A stretch of 64,000 nucleotides of DNA from Diploscapter coronatus (GCA_964036155.1 OZ038423.1:14709249-14773248); one strand, 5' to 3'; positions 1-13,122 are shown, counted from the stretch's first letter. Notes: generated from the letters alone by a model not told the origin. Made by a program: numbers and translations.

Positions 1-338
1 ATTTGGCTACGAAAAGAAGTCATCATTTTGTGAAACGTGAAACAATAAGCTAAAAAGTGTCCCAACAGGTACTGCTGTGGGGTTTTTGGGTCATATCTCG
101 ACAAATTGTCATCCGTTTTTCATGCGGTCTTTTTTTAAAAAATACTGGGAAAATATGGAGCATTTTTGACTATAATTTCCTAGTGTCAAAAATTTTAAAT
201 GGCCAAAAAAGATTTCCAAAGCGAATTTGACCCCATTGCAGGCATTTTGGTGAGAAAATAGCGCAGGAATCGTGATCTGCGGGTCGGAAAACCCCTATAT
301 ATGTTGCGTCCGAAAATGAGAACCGTCAAAATTCGAAA

Positions 339-467
339 ATTTTTGAAAATACTTTTAAAATGTGATCTTGGCTTATGGTACTTCTACCATAGCCGAATAT
401 CGACATTGCTTTTACTATGATATTTTTATCATAACCCAAGATCACATTTTAAAAGTATTTCCAAAAT
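339..467. repeat. Hairpin-forming inverted repeat
   Basis: Two arms of about 37 nt, 339-376 and 429-467, are near-perfect reverse complements sharing the core ACTTTTAAAATGTGATCTTG. The roughly 50 nt between them contain a smaller hairpin (TATGGTA ... TACCATA). No coding content was seen. It may be a small foldback element or a structured transcript; nothing in the sequence decides which. Confidence 0.7.
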
Positions 468-758
468 TATTGCATCGAAAAAGTGAAATCTCCACTTATG
501 GTAATGGGAATTGTTTCTTTTTGTTTAACCTTCCGAAGAAAATATAACCAAAGTGTTCCTTTTTATCAGCTAATTAAAAAAAAACCCTTGAAAAATGGCT
601 AGAATATTTTCAAGCTATGCCTAAACATTCTATCACAGTATTTGTTGTCCCACGTTGATTTTCCATTTTTAATATATGAGTTTAATAAATTACCCATACA
701 AAAGTCATGCTATTAAAAAAGTGCCCGTTTTGTATATTATCTATTGTTCGATTTCCAT

Positions 759-953
759 CTCAGCGAAAAGTGTGCCTATCCGAGTCGATCCGGGCGGGTT
801 GACAGCGTTGAATTGCCGATCGGGACGGGTCGGCAATTCACTGCCAATGTTTGCCGACCAATGCCAATCCGAGCGGAGCGGCATACCGACCGACTCGGGC
901 CAAACTGGCGACATCCGTCCGGATCGACTCGGATAGGCACACTTTTCGCTGAG
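759..953. mobile_element. MITE-like element with 35-bp terminal inverted repeats
   Basis: The first 35 nt (759-793, beginning CTCAGCGAAAAGTGTGCC) are a perfect reverse complement of the last 35 nt (919-953). The 125-nt interior is far more GC-rich than the flanks and rich in CGG/CCG words. No transposase is encoded; the ORFs across it are reading-frame shadows. The perfect arms suggest recent insertion or ongoing selection. The flanks show no convincing target-site duplication. Confidence 0.8.
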
Positions 954-1049
954 TAACTACATATCGGTCAAATCATTCTTTTTGTCGAATTAAGCTCTTA
1001 TCACTTTTCGTAAATCTTTCTTCTCTTTCTCTAAAAAATGATTTTCTAG

Positions 1050-1196
1050 GTCTAAGTGGCGGAGTTCGACAGCCATACTATGGCTATTCGTATGCCTATC
1101 CAGGATATGTAAGAAGACGTTTCACTTCGTGATATTCCAAAAGTTAATTTTCAGAATTACGCTGGATATAGCAATTCTTATTATGGACGTAAATAA
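1050..1196 (+). CDS. Gly/Tyr-rich secreted peptide, 3' exons only
   Basis: Two coding exons are visible, 1050-1108 (after a TTTTCTAG acceptor) and 1155-1196, joined over a 46-nt GTAAGA...TTTTCAG intron. The product ends LSGGVRQPYYGYSYAYPGY then NYAGYSNSYYGRK and a stop. Repeated Tyr/Gly and the C-terminal GRK, a possible amidation and dibasic-processing tail, resemble nematode YGGYG-type/caenacin-like antimicrobial or glycine-rich secreted peptides. The signal-peptide exon was not found; it is either left of the window or beyond the inverted-repeat element at 759-953. A peptide with the same tail is encoded at 58766-59208. Confidence 0.6.
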
Positions 1197-2631
1197 AAAT
1201 TAAATTGGATAAGAATTGAGGAAACGTTAATGTAAATTAGGGTATTCTCAAGAATTGTTGCAGTTAGTTTCGTGAGTTTCGCAAGTGTGATCGTTTGTTC
1301 AAAAACCAGCCATTCCATTTCACGGTAATTGAGATATATCGAGTGAAAACTACATTAATTTATCTCTTAACGGCATTTAGCTTACTTTTTAATGTTATTT
1401 CTGTTCCAGTCGAGCATATTACCTTAAGGGTCGTTTCCTCGATTGTTTCATTTTCACCTTTGCTCTAACTTTTAATGACATTTTGCGTACTTGAAAATAT
1501 ATAGGAGTCGACTTTGCTAAATATATTGAACGGTGACAATTTGAACAGCATATTTGTGTAATATCAATTTCCTTAGAATGAACATCAGGTTGAACGATAA
1601 TTCTAGCTAAATTTGTGTTTTCGAATTTGATTTTCTTTTCAATAAATAAATTCCAGAGTTTCATTATCTGAAGATCCTTGAATTATGCTACATCGCCGAA
1701 TAGTTTCAATGAATTTTCAATTAACAAGTTTACTCTTTCTCAAGTTACGGTCAATGAAATGACAATGTGAGAGGCAAAGATTATTAGGAACTCTGAATTT
1801 CGATTTCAACTTCTCAAACCTCGATCCCTTCTCATTCTCGATAGTGAAGTTTAAAAATATTAACTCAAAAAAGTTTCAAAAACCAATTGTGGATTCAATA
1901 GATTGGAGTTTGAGTTATGTTGTGTATCTATACTAAGTTCATGTTTTTATGATCCTTTTTATTCCTCACCTGATATAAGCCGCACTCAATTGTAGTCATT
2001 ACTAATATTTCTTCTAAAAAATATTGTGGATTTACGTGATAATTACAATGAATCATTTTCTGTTTTGTCGTCGAACTCAATAAATATGTTAATAGTGACG
2101 CGCGTATTCAGACGTAATATCGAAATACAACAAAAATGCTCGAATTTTGTCAATTTATTCCTTTTCCGTCCTCAGTTCTCGGCTTCTCTCATCTGTCCAG
2201 AAGATCAACTAAATACGGCGTCTTGCCCTTTTTAAGTCCGTCTATTCTTTAAACCTTTCCTTAACATTTGTAAATACACCCTTTCAAGATCGTAGTTTTG
2301 TCATTTTAAACTTTTATTTCCTTCAAATTTGACATATTATAAATTCATGATGCTGTTTCATGCAGTTTAAATGGTTCAACGAATTTATACATTTCATTTA
2401 GCCAATTTCCAGAATTATCCAACACAAATTAGTCGAATCCGTGCATTTATAGCTAATTCATTTGAGAATCTTAGTCGCATTAATTTTCAAAATGTCGAAA
2501 TTAATAAAATTAAGGGCTCTGAGCATAGAATGATTGATTATTGTTAAAAATATATAAAACTACAAAATGAGTTTCGTAGCAATGCGAGGTGAGTTAATAT
2601 AATTTTACATATCATTTGATAAGCTTGTTGA
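1197..2631. other. Intergenic, no gene seen
   Basis: AT-rich DNA between the Gly/Tyr-rich peptide exons and the chemoreceptor. Open frames here (for example 1419-1664 minus and 2026-2235 plus) lack splice context, domain signal and coding composition. It presumably holds the receptor promoter. Confidence 0.5.
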
Positions 2632-4583
2632 ATGGGGAATTCTCTAGTAATCGATATTCTAATATTATGTCTGCAAGCGATCTCGATGATAGGAAATGGA
2701 TTCACGATTTTTCTGTTCTTGAGAAATGAACGGTTGAGGAAAAACTCAAATTTACGACTGATATTGTACCTTACTATCACAGATTTTCTGCTTGCACTTA
2801 CAGGTAAATAAGTTTCAGAAATTATGCTTTTTTTATATTTTATGATACTGATAAATTTTTTCTAAACCCGAATCGTCTTCCTAGGTGGAACATCACTAAG
2901 ATATTTTCAGCTTCTTTTTAAATCTCATTTTCAATGCCAATATGTGTATTTACAAAATTTCAAATATTAAAAAAAGCCAATTTTTCAATATTCTTCCAGA
3001 AAAGAACTGTCCTTCACAGAACAATAAGTTCAAGTATTATAATTTTCAGCACTCCCATACATCATTTACCTAACTGTCAAATGGAATCCAGTTTACATGG
3101 ATTTCGACCCATATTTCATCATGATCTCATCGACGCCTTTGCCAATTCAGCTCAAAATCAACCTAACTTTGACCATAGCAATTGCCGCTGAGAGGAACAT
3201 GGTTAGATTAAAATATTATTTCAAGTAAATTTCCGCTTAAAATATTACTTCCCTGAATAAAATTATGATACAAATTAATTCCCTAAACACATTACGAGAT
3301 GACATTTATTATTGCCCAAGTAAGAAAATATGTAAACGTTTCATCATAAATAATTAGAGTCCATCAGATCGTTAGTAATTAAATGATACCATAATTGGAT
3401 TAAGTCTATTAATTATCAAGCAACCTATAAATGCGGAAGTTGACTGATGAAAACGTCACAAATTTATATCGTGATTTCAATTTGAGTGTTAAGTTATTGT
3501 AAATAAGGACTAGGATTAGAAATGAGTTGGATTTACCACAAACATAATACAGATAAGCGATTTCTTATCATAGTAAACAAAATACAGGCACAACCTTATA
3601 CTTGGGGATTTGCCAACAATGGTCAGCGTTTAAAATAAATGAAATTTTTGTCAAATGAGAAATAAATTCACTTTCCAGGCACTATTCGCCCCGATGCTCT
3701 ATCGGCAGATCGACAATGGTCACTACGCGATCTGTGCACTGGTAGTCGGTGTATGTCTGGCCGTGTCCGACATTTTCCTCGAATTCCGCCTTAGCTCAGT
3801 TGTGAGGCGGCCGAATTGTGCGGCTATCGGCTGCTTCGTCAGCGATGAGTTCCTCCTCTATTGGGGAATGAGCAACATGGTGAATTTTTATAAAAATAAA
3901 TTACCTTGTTCGATTTTTATTATATCGCCAAAACATTTTACCGTCGGTTCTAGATCAAAATCTGAATTGAATACGTAAAGCGTTTCTTCGGATATTTGTT
4001 CAAGTTTACGAAAACATTCTATGATGTGCACAATACTACAGCAAATGATAGAAAAATCTTCAGTTACTCGGAATTTTCGTAGTCGTCCTGACGACGATGC
4101 TTACTTGGAGACTAAGAAAGATGAAGAGGGAAGCTGTCAGGGGAATTAAGGCCGTCAAACTAGGCGTAGAGGAAAAGCGATTCAATCAGGTAGCAACTTG
4201 GAGCTAATCTTTTGTCTTAAAAATTCATTGAGGTTTCTAAGCAAAAATTCAGGCCAATAATTGCTCAATGGGAATACTGCTGAGCTCGTTGCTCTTTGTC
4301 ACCCTACCTTCAATTGGCGTAGGCATCATTTACCTCGTCGGATATTCGATGTTCACCAACTTCGGGCCATTCTACATCGTTGGATTGTTGCTTGCAGGTG
4401 GCAAATTGTTGTTTCATGGGATATTAATTTCAAAAATTAGATTTAGGCTGCTCAAACAGTGTCATTTATGTGTTGCTGAATGATAATTTACGAAAATTGG
4501 CTCAAACAACTTTGGGAAGAAAATCCGAACATTCCTCAACGATTGTAGTCTCACAAATTCAGCATTCATACCTGAAGAAATAA
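2632..4583 (+). CDS. Seven-transmembrane chemoreceptor-type GPCR
   Basis: Six exons in continuous phase: 2632-2803, 3050-3201, 3679-3879, 4064-4189, 4253-4397, 4447-4583; about 310 aa. TM1 carries a GN pair (ISMIGNGFTIFLFL), TM2 reads LILYLTITDFLLAL, and TM3 ends TLTIAIAAERNMA, the AxER-type signature at the TM3/loop boundary. A basic third loop (TWRLRKMKRE) follows TM5, and the TM7 region reads GCSNSVIYVLLND where rhodopsin-like receptors have NPxxY. This is the layout of nematode rhodopsin-like chemoreceptors, closest to my recollection of the Srbc/Srsx families; I cannot assign the subfamily. The start was chosen because the ATG opens directly into TM1. It probably acts in sensory-neuron membranes. 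No break was seen. Confidence 0.85.
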
Positions 4584-5191
4584 ATTTATCTGAAGCGCAG
4601 GGCTTAAAATTTTTGACACTGATCCAATATCACCCGTGTTATAGAAATGGGTTCCAGAATTTTGAATAAATATCCGGTAAGAAACCCCTAGGCGAAAAAT
4701 AAAATTACAAGGAGAGAAATGGTGTGTAGTAGAAAAGCTAGAAAATTCAGCTCTATGCACTGCTTGACAGACCGTATTAAATCATAAGAATAATCAACGC
4801 ACTATAGAAAACCTTTGTTCAATATGCGATCATCTAACTCGATTTATCAATATAGGAACTTTAAAAGTTTGGGTACACATGTTTCCAGTTATTAATTTTG
4901 TTGAACACAACTATTTCGAATCATTTGGACGAAAAATTTCAGAACTTTCTGATGGCATTATATGTTGTATAATAAAAGTTTACGAATAAAATGTCGGGTT
5001 TACAAGTTCAAAATGACTAAATGTGTTGTCGATTCGAAAAAAAACTCATTGGTTTCCAAACTGTTGACTTTTACAGTCTATTAGAGTTGCGATCATAAAA
5101 TATGGATGAATAAAGTGTCAAGACTCTCGCCACAAAGTTATATCATTCTAAAGTAATGAGACAGAATTGATGCCAAAATCATTTATTAGAG
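4584..5191. other. Convergent 3' intergenic region
   Basis: Lies between the ends of the chemoreceptor (+) and the MFSD8-like gene (-). An AATAAA on the minus strand (5182-5187) sits just after the MFSD8-like stop. Nothing else was recognised. Confidence 0.5.
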
Positions 5192-8100
5192 CTATTGTTT
5201 CCAATTAACCTCCTTATGAGGCTGATCATCATTTCGAACATCGGGGTTCAACTTTAAAGGCACTAATCGGCGATAATACATCAACACAAATATGGTAGCC
5301 AACGATAGAGCACCAATATGCACCAGCATGACATATTTGTATCCGGTATGTTGGAATAGGTACCTAAAATGATTACTTTAGAAAACGAATGAAACATTTT
5401 CTCTATAAATTTTTGGCTGTATTAGGATATGCTATAACTTCAGAATAATCCTTGGGAATTTCATTAACTTTAGCTTTTAACTCGATGTTCATTTAAGTCC
5501 GAGTGTACAGGTAAATTCAAGAATACGCAGTAACGTAGGATTTGACACGAAAAAGTCAACTTTTGCATGATATGTTGAAGAGCAAGAATGATGATAGTTC
5601 GCTGATAGAGGAACAGAGGACTTATTGATGTTCAGGTAGCCTCATTTACAGGTACTGAAGCTTTTTTGCGCATTATACAACTAAGTTATTTATTTTAAAT
5701 ATGTTACGTTGAAAGAATGGGAGCTGCGAATTGAGCGAACGAGCCTCCCAGCGAGTAAATTCCTTGCATCCAACCTTGCCGAATTGGGCCTAGGATCTCC
5801 GAGAACAGCGCTGCAGCTGGAGACCCAACTGCAAATAAAATTTCTATTTTGCTTTTTACGACATTATTCTCACCAAAAGGGAAGGCGAATCCGTATAGAA
5901 AGATAAAGCAGAATATGTACAGCCATAATGGTACTCTAAATAATATCGATTAAATTAAAAATTTTTTTTTTTTATATACCTAACAGTTTCATTGCACCAC
6001 TCATAAGTAGGTAAACAGCCACCATGATTCATTGTCGTGTTTTCACCTAAATGAAAATGCCATATCAAATTTCATTCGAAATTTCAAAGTATCAATCTAG
6101 ATACGCACGCGAATCACATATATAGTTGGCGATGATCCCCTCTTTTCACTCTATATATAGAGAAAAAATGAACAATACTTATTCTTGACTACCAATACCC
6201 CCTTTTCGCATCGAATTTTATAGAAGCGATCATTATTGTTTGCAAATTACCCTTCGGAAGGAAGTTTAGGGGACCACTGTAGAACCACCATGGGTAATTG
6301 CAGATGAAATACAGTAGGAATAATGAGAGACCAAACAGAATTTGGACTCGTTTATCACTGAATAAATAAATAAATATTATGCACTTGAAAAAGTCGATCA
6401 GATGGAAAAAAAATGAGATTTCGCGTTATAAAGAGACTGCATATGAAAAAAAACATTTCCTTATTCTCTACTAAACCTACATCCTATTTCTTTTTGTCTC
6501 GTCGTAACGCTGTCACATTATTTCCAACTCGCGCGATAAAATCTTACATTTTCCCGATTCTTGTGCAGCCAATGACAATGTTACCAATCAACGACACAGC
6601 ACATCCGAGCGATTGGAAAACGCCATTGAGCATGATCGATTTAGAATCCTTCCAACCGTACATCACCGTGCTAACTGGAGTCGATATCACTTCTTGATTT
6701 GTGCTCACCTATTTTGTCAAAAATGGCATTTTATCATTCTTACCAATAGTCTTACCATACAAATCATAACGAATAAGTAGATGCAAATTATTGCTGGAAT
6801 CATATCATATTTCGGAACAACTTTCGACTCATCTAAATTTCGAAGTAAGTGCTTTTTCAAATAACCCAAGCAATACCATCATCACTTCCTTCTTCGATAA
6901 TTCCTGCGTAATTGACATCGAGGAATATAAGTGTGACTGCACAAGCAACAAGCGATAGGGCGACCATAAGGAATGCCGGAATAGTGTACATATTGAATTC
7001 GAATATCCAGACACTGAAGCCATATTCGTCCATTGGTGTGAAAACTGCCTGCAATTTGGTTGTCAACTTGAAAAAATCTAAACGACTGAAGATTCTGGAA
7101 CTTGCAATCTATTAAAGGTTTACCATGTGAAAAATATCGGTTCTATGCTTGACCCTCATTAAATCAGCACTAAGAAGCCCGATAATTGGGCTTATCAGTG
7201 TCTTTTAAAAAATTCGCATATTGACCATTACTAACGTATTCAACTCTTCCACCTCACACGAACATTCCATAATAATTTCGCCTTCTCTGCAAACATGACC
7301 CCTCCTAATATCCTACTCTCACCGTGTCTACTCCATTAAGTCGCCAAATTCTTTAGCTGAATTTCTCTAATAATAAAAAACTAACTCCACCTAGTGTAGG
7401 TTGCAGACTGAATGATCATGAGGATCGAAATTGCCGTGATCTGTATTCAAATTCAGCAAGATCCAATTACAAATAAAGTAATCAATCTATACTTCTAGAA
7501 GCTATTTTACGCACACCCAAAATACCTATATTTTGCCTAGTTTTTTTTTTTTCTTTTATATATTCCTCTTTCAAAAATATCAAAGAAAAACTATTGCTCG
7601 TTAGGGTCCCTCTGAAGTTAGAAATTTCGAAAAATGCTTAAATTCGCAATGAATTTCTCCTAACCTGAATTGCAGGTCCGAACATGATCCCAGTCACGAA
7701 ACCAGAAGTACCGAATGCTACAGCTTTAAGGCGATCCTTAGCCACAGAAGCAGTGGCTATGTAGGATCTTGTGACTGCAATGTTGCCTAAAGTCAATCGT
7801 GATGATACTAATCAATATTGTAGCCAGGCTTGTTGGAAGACCGAAAATTTTCGACCCGACTCAATAGATATTTAAAAAAAGCATCAATTTATTCAGATCA
7901 TGTATCAAATTTTGGTGATTCGATCAAATCTGATCAGCTGGATAATATCCAGCAAGCCTTTTGTACTCTTAAGTTCCATACCCACGCCAAATCCTGTGAT
8001 AAATCGAGCCCCTGAAATCAAATTTCTGCTCAGTAAAATAAACCCTGGAAATACCCATCATCCACCATCCTCGATTGCCGTTGAAAACGTGGATAATTCC

Positions 8101-9854
8101 AAACAGAAATTGACCTAAATTGCAACAATAGTCATCTTTCGTTTTGTTTATTTAGATAAAAGAGATGTTTTCTCAGGTATGGTGCAAGAACGAAGGAATT
8201 TAGCATTAACCGTGGAAGGAATATATATTTTGAAGAACAAGATAAATAGCGACTTTTTTTTTTTTTTTTTAATTTTGCAAATTCGAAACCAAAATCGAAA
8301 CGAAATTTTTAAAAATTCTCCGACGAAATGAAACCAGAATGATTTCGCCTCTTGGTAGAAAAAACCAAAATTTCGGGTCTCACGAAGTTGCAATCGAAAT
8401 TTATCCGACACTGATCGAGACTGTTAACATTTACCGATTCCAGCCAGAATGAAGCCACAAACAATCGGCTGAGTCACAGACAAGGTCCGTTGATTCCAGT
8501 ATCCAAAGATGGGATTAGCCTTAAGAATTGTTTGCCTTCTTCTGGATAATAAAGAAGTAGATTTACTAAAGATTGTCCGATGGAACAGGCAGCGAAGATC
8601 CATCCTAGGAAATCAACCGTAGCCGTTGGATCGAGCTGAAACTGCCCAATTTTAGATTTTATTCAATTCAGAAAAACTGTAAGGGGATTTGAAATTTAAC
8701 TCCTACAAACCGACTCTGATTATAATTGCAAATCCAAAAAAACCCCTCAATTATCGACCCCTATTTCCGTTCTGATGAAAAAGTTTATGTCCAATACCGA
8801 TTTTGATTTTTCAAACATCATTTTCGTATCAATTTTGTTAGCAACGACTCGATAGCTTCCTGTACATACGAATTGCGCGTCACCTGTTGTGATTTGTCAA
8901 TCTTTTACAATAGATGAAAAAATAATTTTTGATGCGATAAGAGCGGCTACGTGCAGATCAATCATTAGTTTGACATAAGTCGAAATTTCGATGGGAAAAT
9001 GTCTTAACTGAAACCGAAGTTTCACAGACATGATAATCATCAAATGCTTTTTGAACTATGATATTTTACGTAGCCCTGCATTTTTATTATAAATGAACAG
9101 TGATAATACACCTTACCCCCTGCAGATACGGCCATAAAGACATAAAATAAATGGAGACTTGGCATCCCACAACGAACTGCATAATGATGCAAATCCAGAT
9201 CGACTTCCAAGGAGTGCTGCGTACAGTAAATTCTTCAATTTTGGAAATCTTTCTGAAAATTGCCAGATTTCTATATCAAAGAGTGCGATTAAGGTGCCGA
9301 CAATAAGGCAATGGGTTGACAATTTTGCTCCGATTGATAGTGACTGGTTCAAAGCTAAAACTGAAAACAGGGAATAATCGGCCATGAACACTTTGATTTT
9401 CTCCTTGTTTTTTACCGAAAACAAAATGCGCTTCAAGCGACTAGTTTTTAGTCTTGAATTTTATCCTAGAACAAGTTCATTGACAACCAAGGAAATATAC
9501 AAAAGATTGAAGATACTTATGAAAGAGTAAGTTTTTGAGAGTTGATTAAAGAAATTCGCATAGGCTTTCAATATGCAGCTGATTGGTCGCTGATTACCTA
9601 AATGCTGATTGGTAATCGGACATCGGGTTTAGTTTGGGGCAGGAAGAATATGAAAAATTGGAGATAAATACAGAAAACCTTCACTTGCAAGATTTTTGAA
9701 AGTCTCTACAAATTTAATTTTGGGGATAGAGTGGGTTGGATTTTTAAAATCAGTATGAAAGATTATTAAAAATGACTTACCTTTCATTTTTGGTGATATT
9801 TTCTTTCTGATATGGCTTATCGTCTTCTATTTGTGGAAATGTAGCAATTGTCAT
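5192..9854 (-). CDS. MFSD8/CLN7-like major facilitator transporter
   Basis: Fourteen exons, 484 aa: 9781-9854, 9117-9252, 8567-8635, 8435-8519, 7982-8011, 7665-7786, 6877-7048, 6756-6832, 6548-6708, 6251-6357, 5980-6046, 5874-5935, 5708-5828, 5192-5363. A cytosolic N-terminus precedes TM1 (MQFVVGCQVSIYFMSLWPYL). The family-typical GNIAVTRSYIATASVAKDR and FGPAIQ follow, then STVMYGW, CLPTYEWC and GPIRQGWMQGIYSLGGS late in the protein. MFSD8 proteins are lysosomal 12-TM transporters (human about 518 aa). Exon 5 is a 30-nt micro-exon and intron 3 only 47 nt. A minus-strand TTTCAG (9863-9868) lies eight bases before the ATG, a likely trans-splice acceptor. All phases close without correction. Confidence 0.87.
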
Positions 9855-12800
9855 CTTTGAATCTGAAATAAGCTTAAATTTGATCATCATCAAGCCAACT
9901 GTAGCAAATTGCGTTTCGCGAATGTAGATAAGATAAAATGGTTCAAAACAATTTTCTCAATAAAGGTGTATTTGTATTTTACGATGACAGTATCTGAAAT
10001 TTTTCTCCTTTCATAAAAATGATTCTAAGAAAAGTTTTCCTGATAGTAACAAAGATATGATCGAAAATCACTTCTTAGTGTAAATGAAATAATTTCGGAG
10101 AGCGAGAAATTAGTGCGAAAAAATATTTGGACAGGATCATTAATCATGTGTCCATAACCAAAATGCCTAAAAATTAACTCTTGTAAACTAAAGGACGCCT
10201 TTAGGAGATTCAATAATTATAGGATTTTGTTAGAGGTGTTCGCACAACGCATATTTAAACGAAAATGATTGAGAATGAATTGCAGGAAAGTTCCGAATGA
10301 TGCCAAAACGGCACATAGAAGTTTGGAATTGTGAATGATATCGTATGTTTTGCTAGATAGTTTATGCACTCTATTATATGGCTTTTTTTTTTTAAATTGT
10401 GGAACAAAGACTCGTTCAATGGAGTGTGAGCAAATGTTTTGAAAATATCTGGTTGGATATTAATTTCCAGAATTCAAATAATTTAAGCCTACCCTAATAT
10501 TTTCGTTATTTTATTAAAGGGCGAGAATTTGCAATTTTCGAGACATAAAAATCTTTTATTACGGACTGGAGGAAGTAGATATTGCACACTTTTGCATCCC
10601 TTCCCTCCTAGGCTCAACCCCCTCGAAATAGCATGTGTTCTGAAGAGATAGTAAAGAAAAGAGAGAAGGAAAGAGTGAGGGAAGAAGAAGCGTGACTCGT
10701 GCAAAATCGATTTGCAAATAGTATGCAATATCTACCTTCTCAGATTTCATAATAAGTAATGACAAAAATTATCATTGAAAATAGATAAATAAACCACAGG
10801 AAACTTCTAAGACATTTACTCGAATTTAAAATGGCAATTGAAAAAATGATTGATAAATAAAACACGTTCGTAAGTGAAGTCACTGTCGGTACTGGAGTTA
10901 AAAAAAAAAGCTTCTCGAATTTAGTATTCCTGAGTTTGAATATTAGGAACAGATTTGATTTTTGATTCAACTTATCAATTGATCGCTGATTTTCAACGAA
11001 ATTGATGTGCCAGAGACCAGCGAACCACAACGCGACAAGGAGAAATATCTTTATATATATAACAGTTGAAGGGGGTGAGTTGGAAATGCCGCAACGACGC
11101 AACGTGTGAAATAGTATGTAGGGATAGGAGAGGTTAGGAGTTGCTCTCGCTTTTACACTCTGTTTCGATGTTGCATCGGTTGTGGCAGTTCCAGATTTCC
11201 GTTGAAGGGTATTAAAAAGTCATATTAAGTGGACAATAATCATAACTCGCACCAATTCGAAATATTTTAAATGTTTTTTTACAGTTTACCGCAGCACTTG
11301 CAAAGAAGAATCAGTAGATTTATCATCATCGAAGTCTGTTTTCCTAGAGTCAAGAAAAATTTATGCGACGCATTGATCATTCGATGAAAATATAGCAAAT
11401 TGTGACGATTAAATTTACGACAACGACAATTTATTGTAGCCATCCGGCTATATGAGTTTCAAAACTTTTCTTAAATTTGAATGCGCCCGAAACGTTCTCC
11501 ATTGCACACGTTATGTCATGAGACATGAGTGGAATCTGACATTAGCATCATTTCCTGACATTTTTAAATCAGTATGAATAAATTGATAATGAGTTCGAAA
11601 GAAGGGCGAAGAGGATGAGGTAAAAAATGCGGTAATGACGCTGATTCAGCTCACTTTATGCCTAAATGTTATGTTTGCCCTTTTAGAGTCAGTCAATATT
11701 TCGTAACTCAACCCAAGGCTTTATTGGGACTACGAGTAAAAGACAATGTTGCAGGAAGAAGAAGAATAAGTGAATGGTACTCTAACACTAAATATGTGAA
11801 CTCGATCAATTCTTGCGTGGATTAGAGTTTGATAAAATGCTTGATCCATTGAGATACGTTGCATAAGAAAAACGGACAGTCTATAGAGAGTTCATTTCCT
11901 AAAAAAATGAAATCATGATCTGGGAGCTGAAACCTGGTGGATGAGCTTCTACTGGGTCCAGTAACAATGTGCACTAATTAGTTTTTTGAGCTAATTATTC
12001 TAGTTATCTTTTCAAATCTCCACATTTATAGCCCAATACGGGGCTCAGTCGATGACGGGTTTAAGGTTAAGACGTGTAGGGTAAGGAGAGAAATAATAAG
12101 AAAAGGCTGATGGCATATGCAGGTAGTTGCGAATCCACAAAACCCACATTAAAAATTTCCTAAAACTTGACAGAAATTAATTGTCGTCAGTGAGTCATTT
12201 CCGAATTGGTCTGGCTTGAAGGTAACGTTTTTATTTGAAAACTAGAATATTAATGATTTCAATCATCCATTTTCTCCATTTTTACAAAGTTAATCATTTG
12301 AACATTGCGTGTAACTTGGCATATATCGCTTTAGACAGTGGGTTATGATAGATATTTCGAGGTAATTTAGTTCGTGCATCAATTTTCTCCCACAAACTCA
12401 GTTTCGCTACGTGACAACATTCGCGGATTGAGATCAAACTGGTGATAAATCAGGAAAAACTAAAAGTCGATGAGAGAAACCCTTGTTTTCTGTGGTAAAA
12501 TTCAAACCACTTACGCATATGTAATTTGGTTAGTAGAAAGTTGCGATTAGTGATGTAGGTTTACAGTTAAATTGCTCAGCTAAGAAATATTTACTTAATC
12601 TGAATTTCGATATTTTTACCTTAATTGGTAAACTAACAGCAATATTGTGATATTATCACATATGTTGGCTAAGCTAATATTTCTTTGAAGAAAGATAATG
12701 TATTAGCCTCTCGATATCATTAGATTTTGCGTATTGCACAGCATGTAACTTGCTTTTATTGCTTGTATTTCAAACGAAATTTTTTGAATGATCACGTCGC

Positions 12801-13122
12801 TGAATGTGGAAAGATCATTGACCATATTAAATTTCCTTTTTCTTTAGAATTTCGTTCAAACTTCATTATCGGTTATATCTAACTGAATGACTGACTCGTG
12901 ATGACTGGAGAGAGGCAAGACGCAGTGCCTCCTTCGAGGAAATTCGAGGGATGGCCAAACGGTCTCTGCATTGTCGCATTCGCCGCTGTGACTATCGCAG
13001 ATATTCATCGTTCGAGAGATTTTTCCCTTTCATATAATTTTTGTTTTATTATCTAAAAACTCCCCATGAATTAAAAATATTCATATTTAGTGTCCAAGTG
13101 ATTAGATAAGCTGTTCCATAAA
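9855..13122. other. Long divergent intergenic region
   Basis: About 3.3 kb between the MFSD8-like gene (-) and rnr-1 (+), so it should hold both promoters. It contains the dispersed repeat at 10573-10738. A CG-richer patch at 12890-13020 is described under findings. The minus-strand 120-codon frame at 10740-11102 has no domain or splice support and is treated as chance. Confidence 0.5.
10573..10738. mobile_element. Dispersed repeat R1, copy with inverted ends
   Basis: Begins GTAGATATTGCACAC and ends GTATGCAATATCTAC, imperfect reverse complements about 165 bp apart. The left part (TTTTGCATCCCTTCCCTCC, then AGGCTCAACCCCCTCGAAATAG) recurs at 49258-49370 and 51799-51895. No coding content; best read as a MITE-like family. 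Confidence 0.7.

Noticed and set aside
676..956. Two overlapping plus ORFs with Gly/Arg/Asp-rich translation
   Set aside because: They coincide with the GC-rich interior and perfect ends of the 759-953 element.
6413..6697. 94-codon plus ORF
   Set aside because: Antisense to MFSD8-like exon 9.
10740..11102. 120-codon minus-strand ORF with hydrophobic stretches
   Set aside because: No splice signals, family motif or start context; low-complexity Phe/Leu/Ile content is expected from AT-rich DNA.
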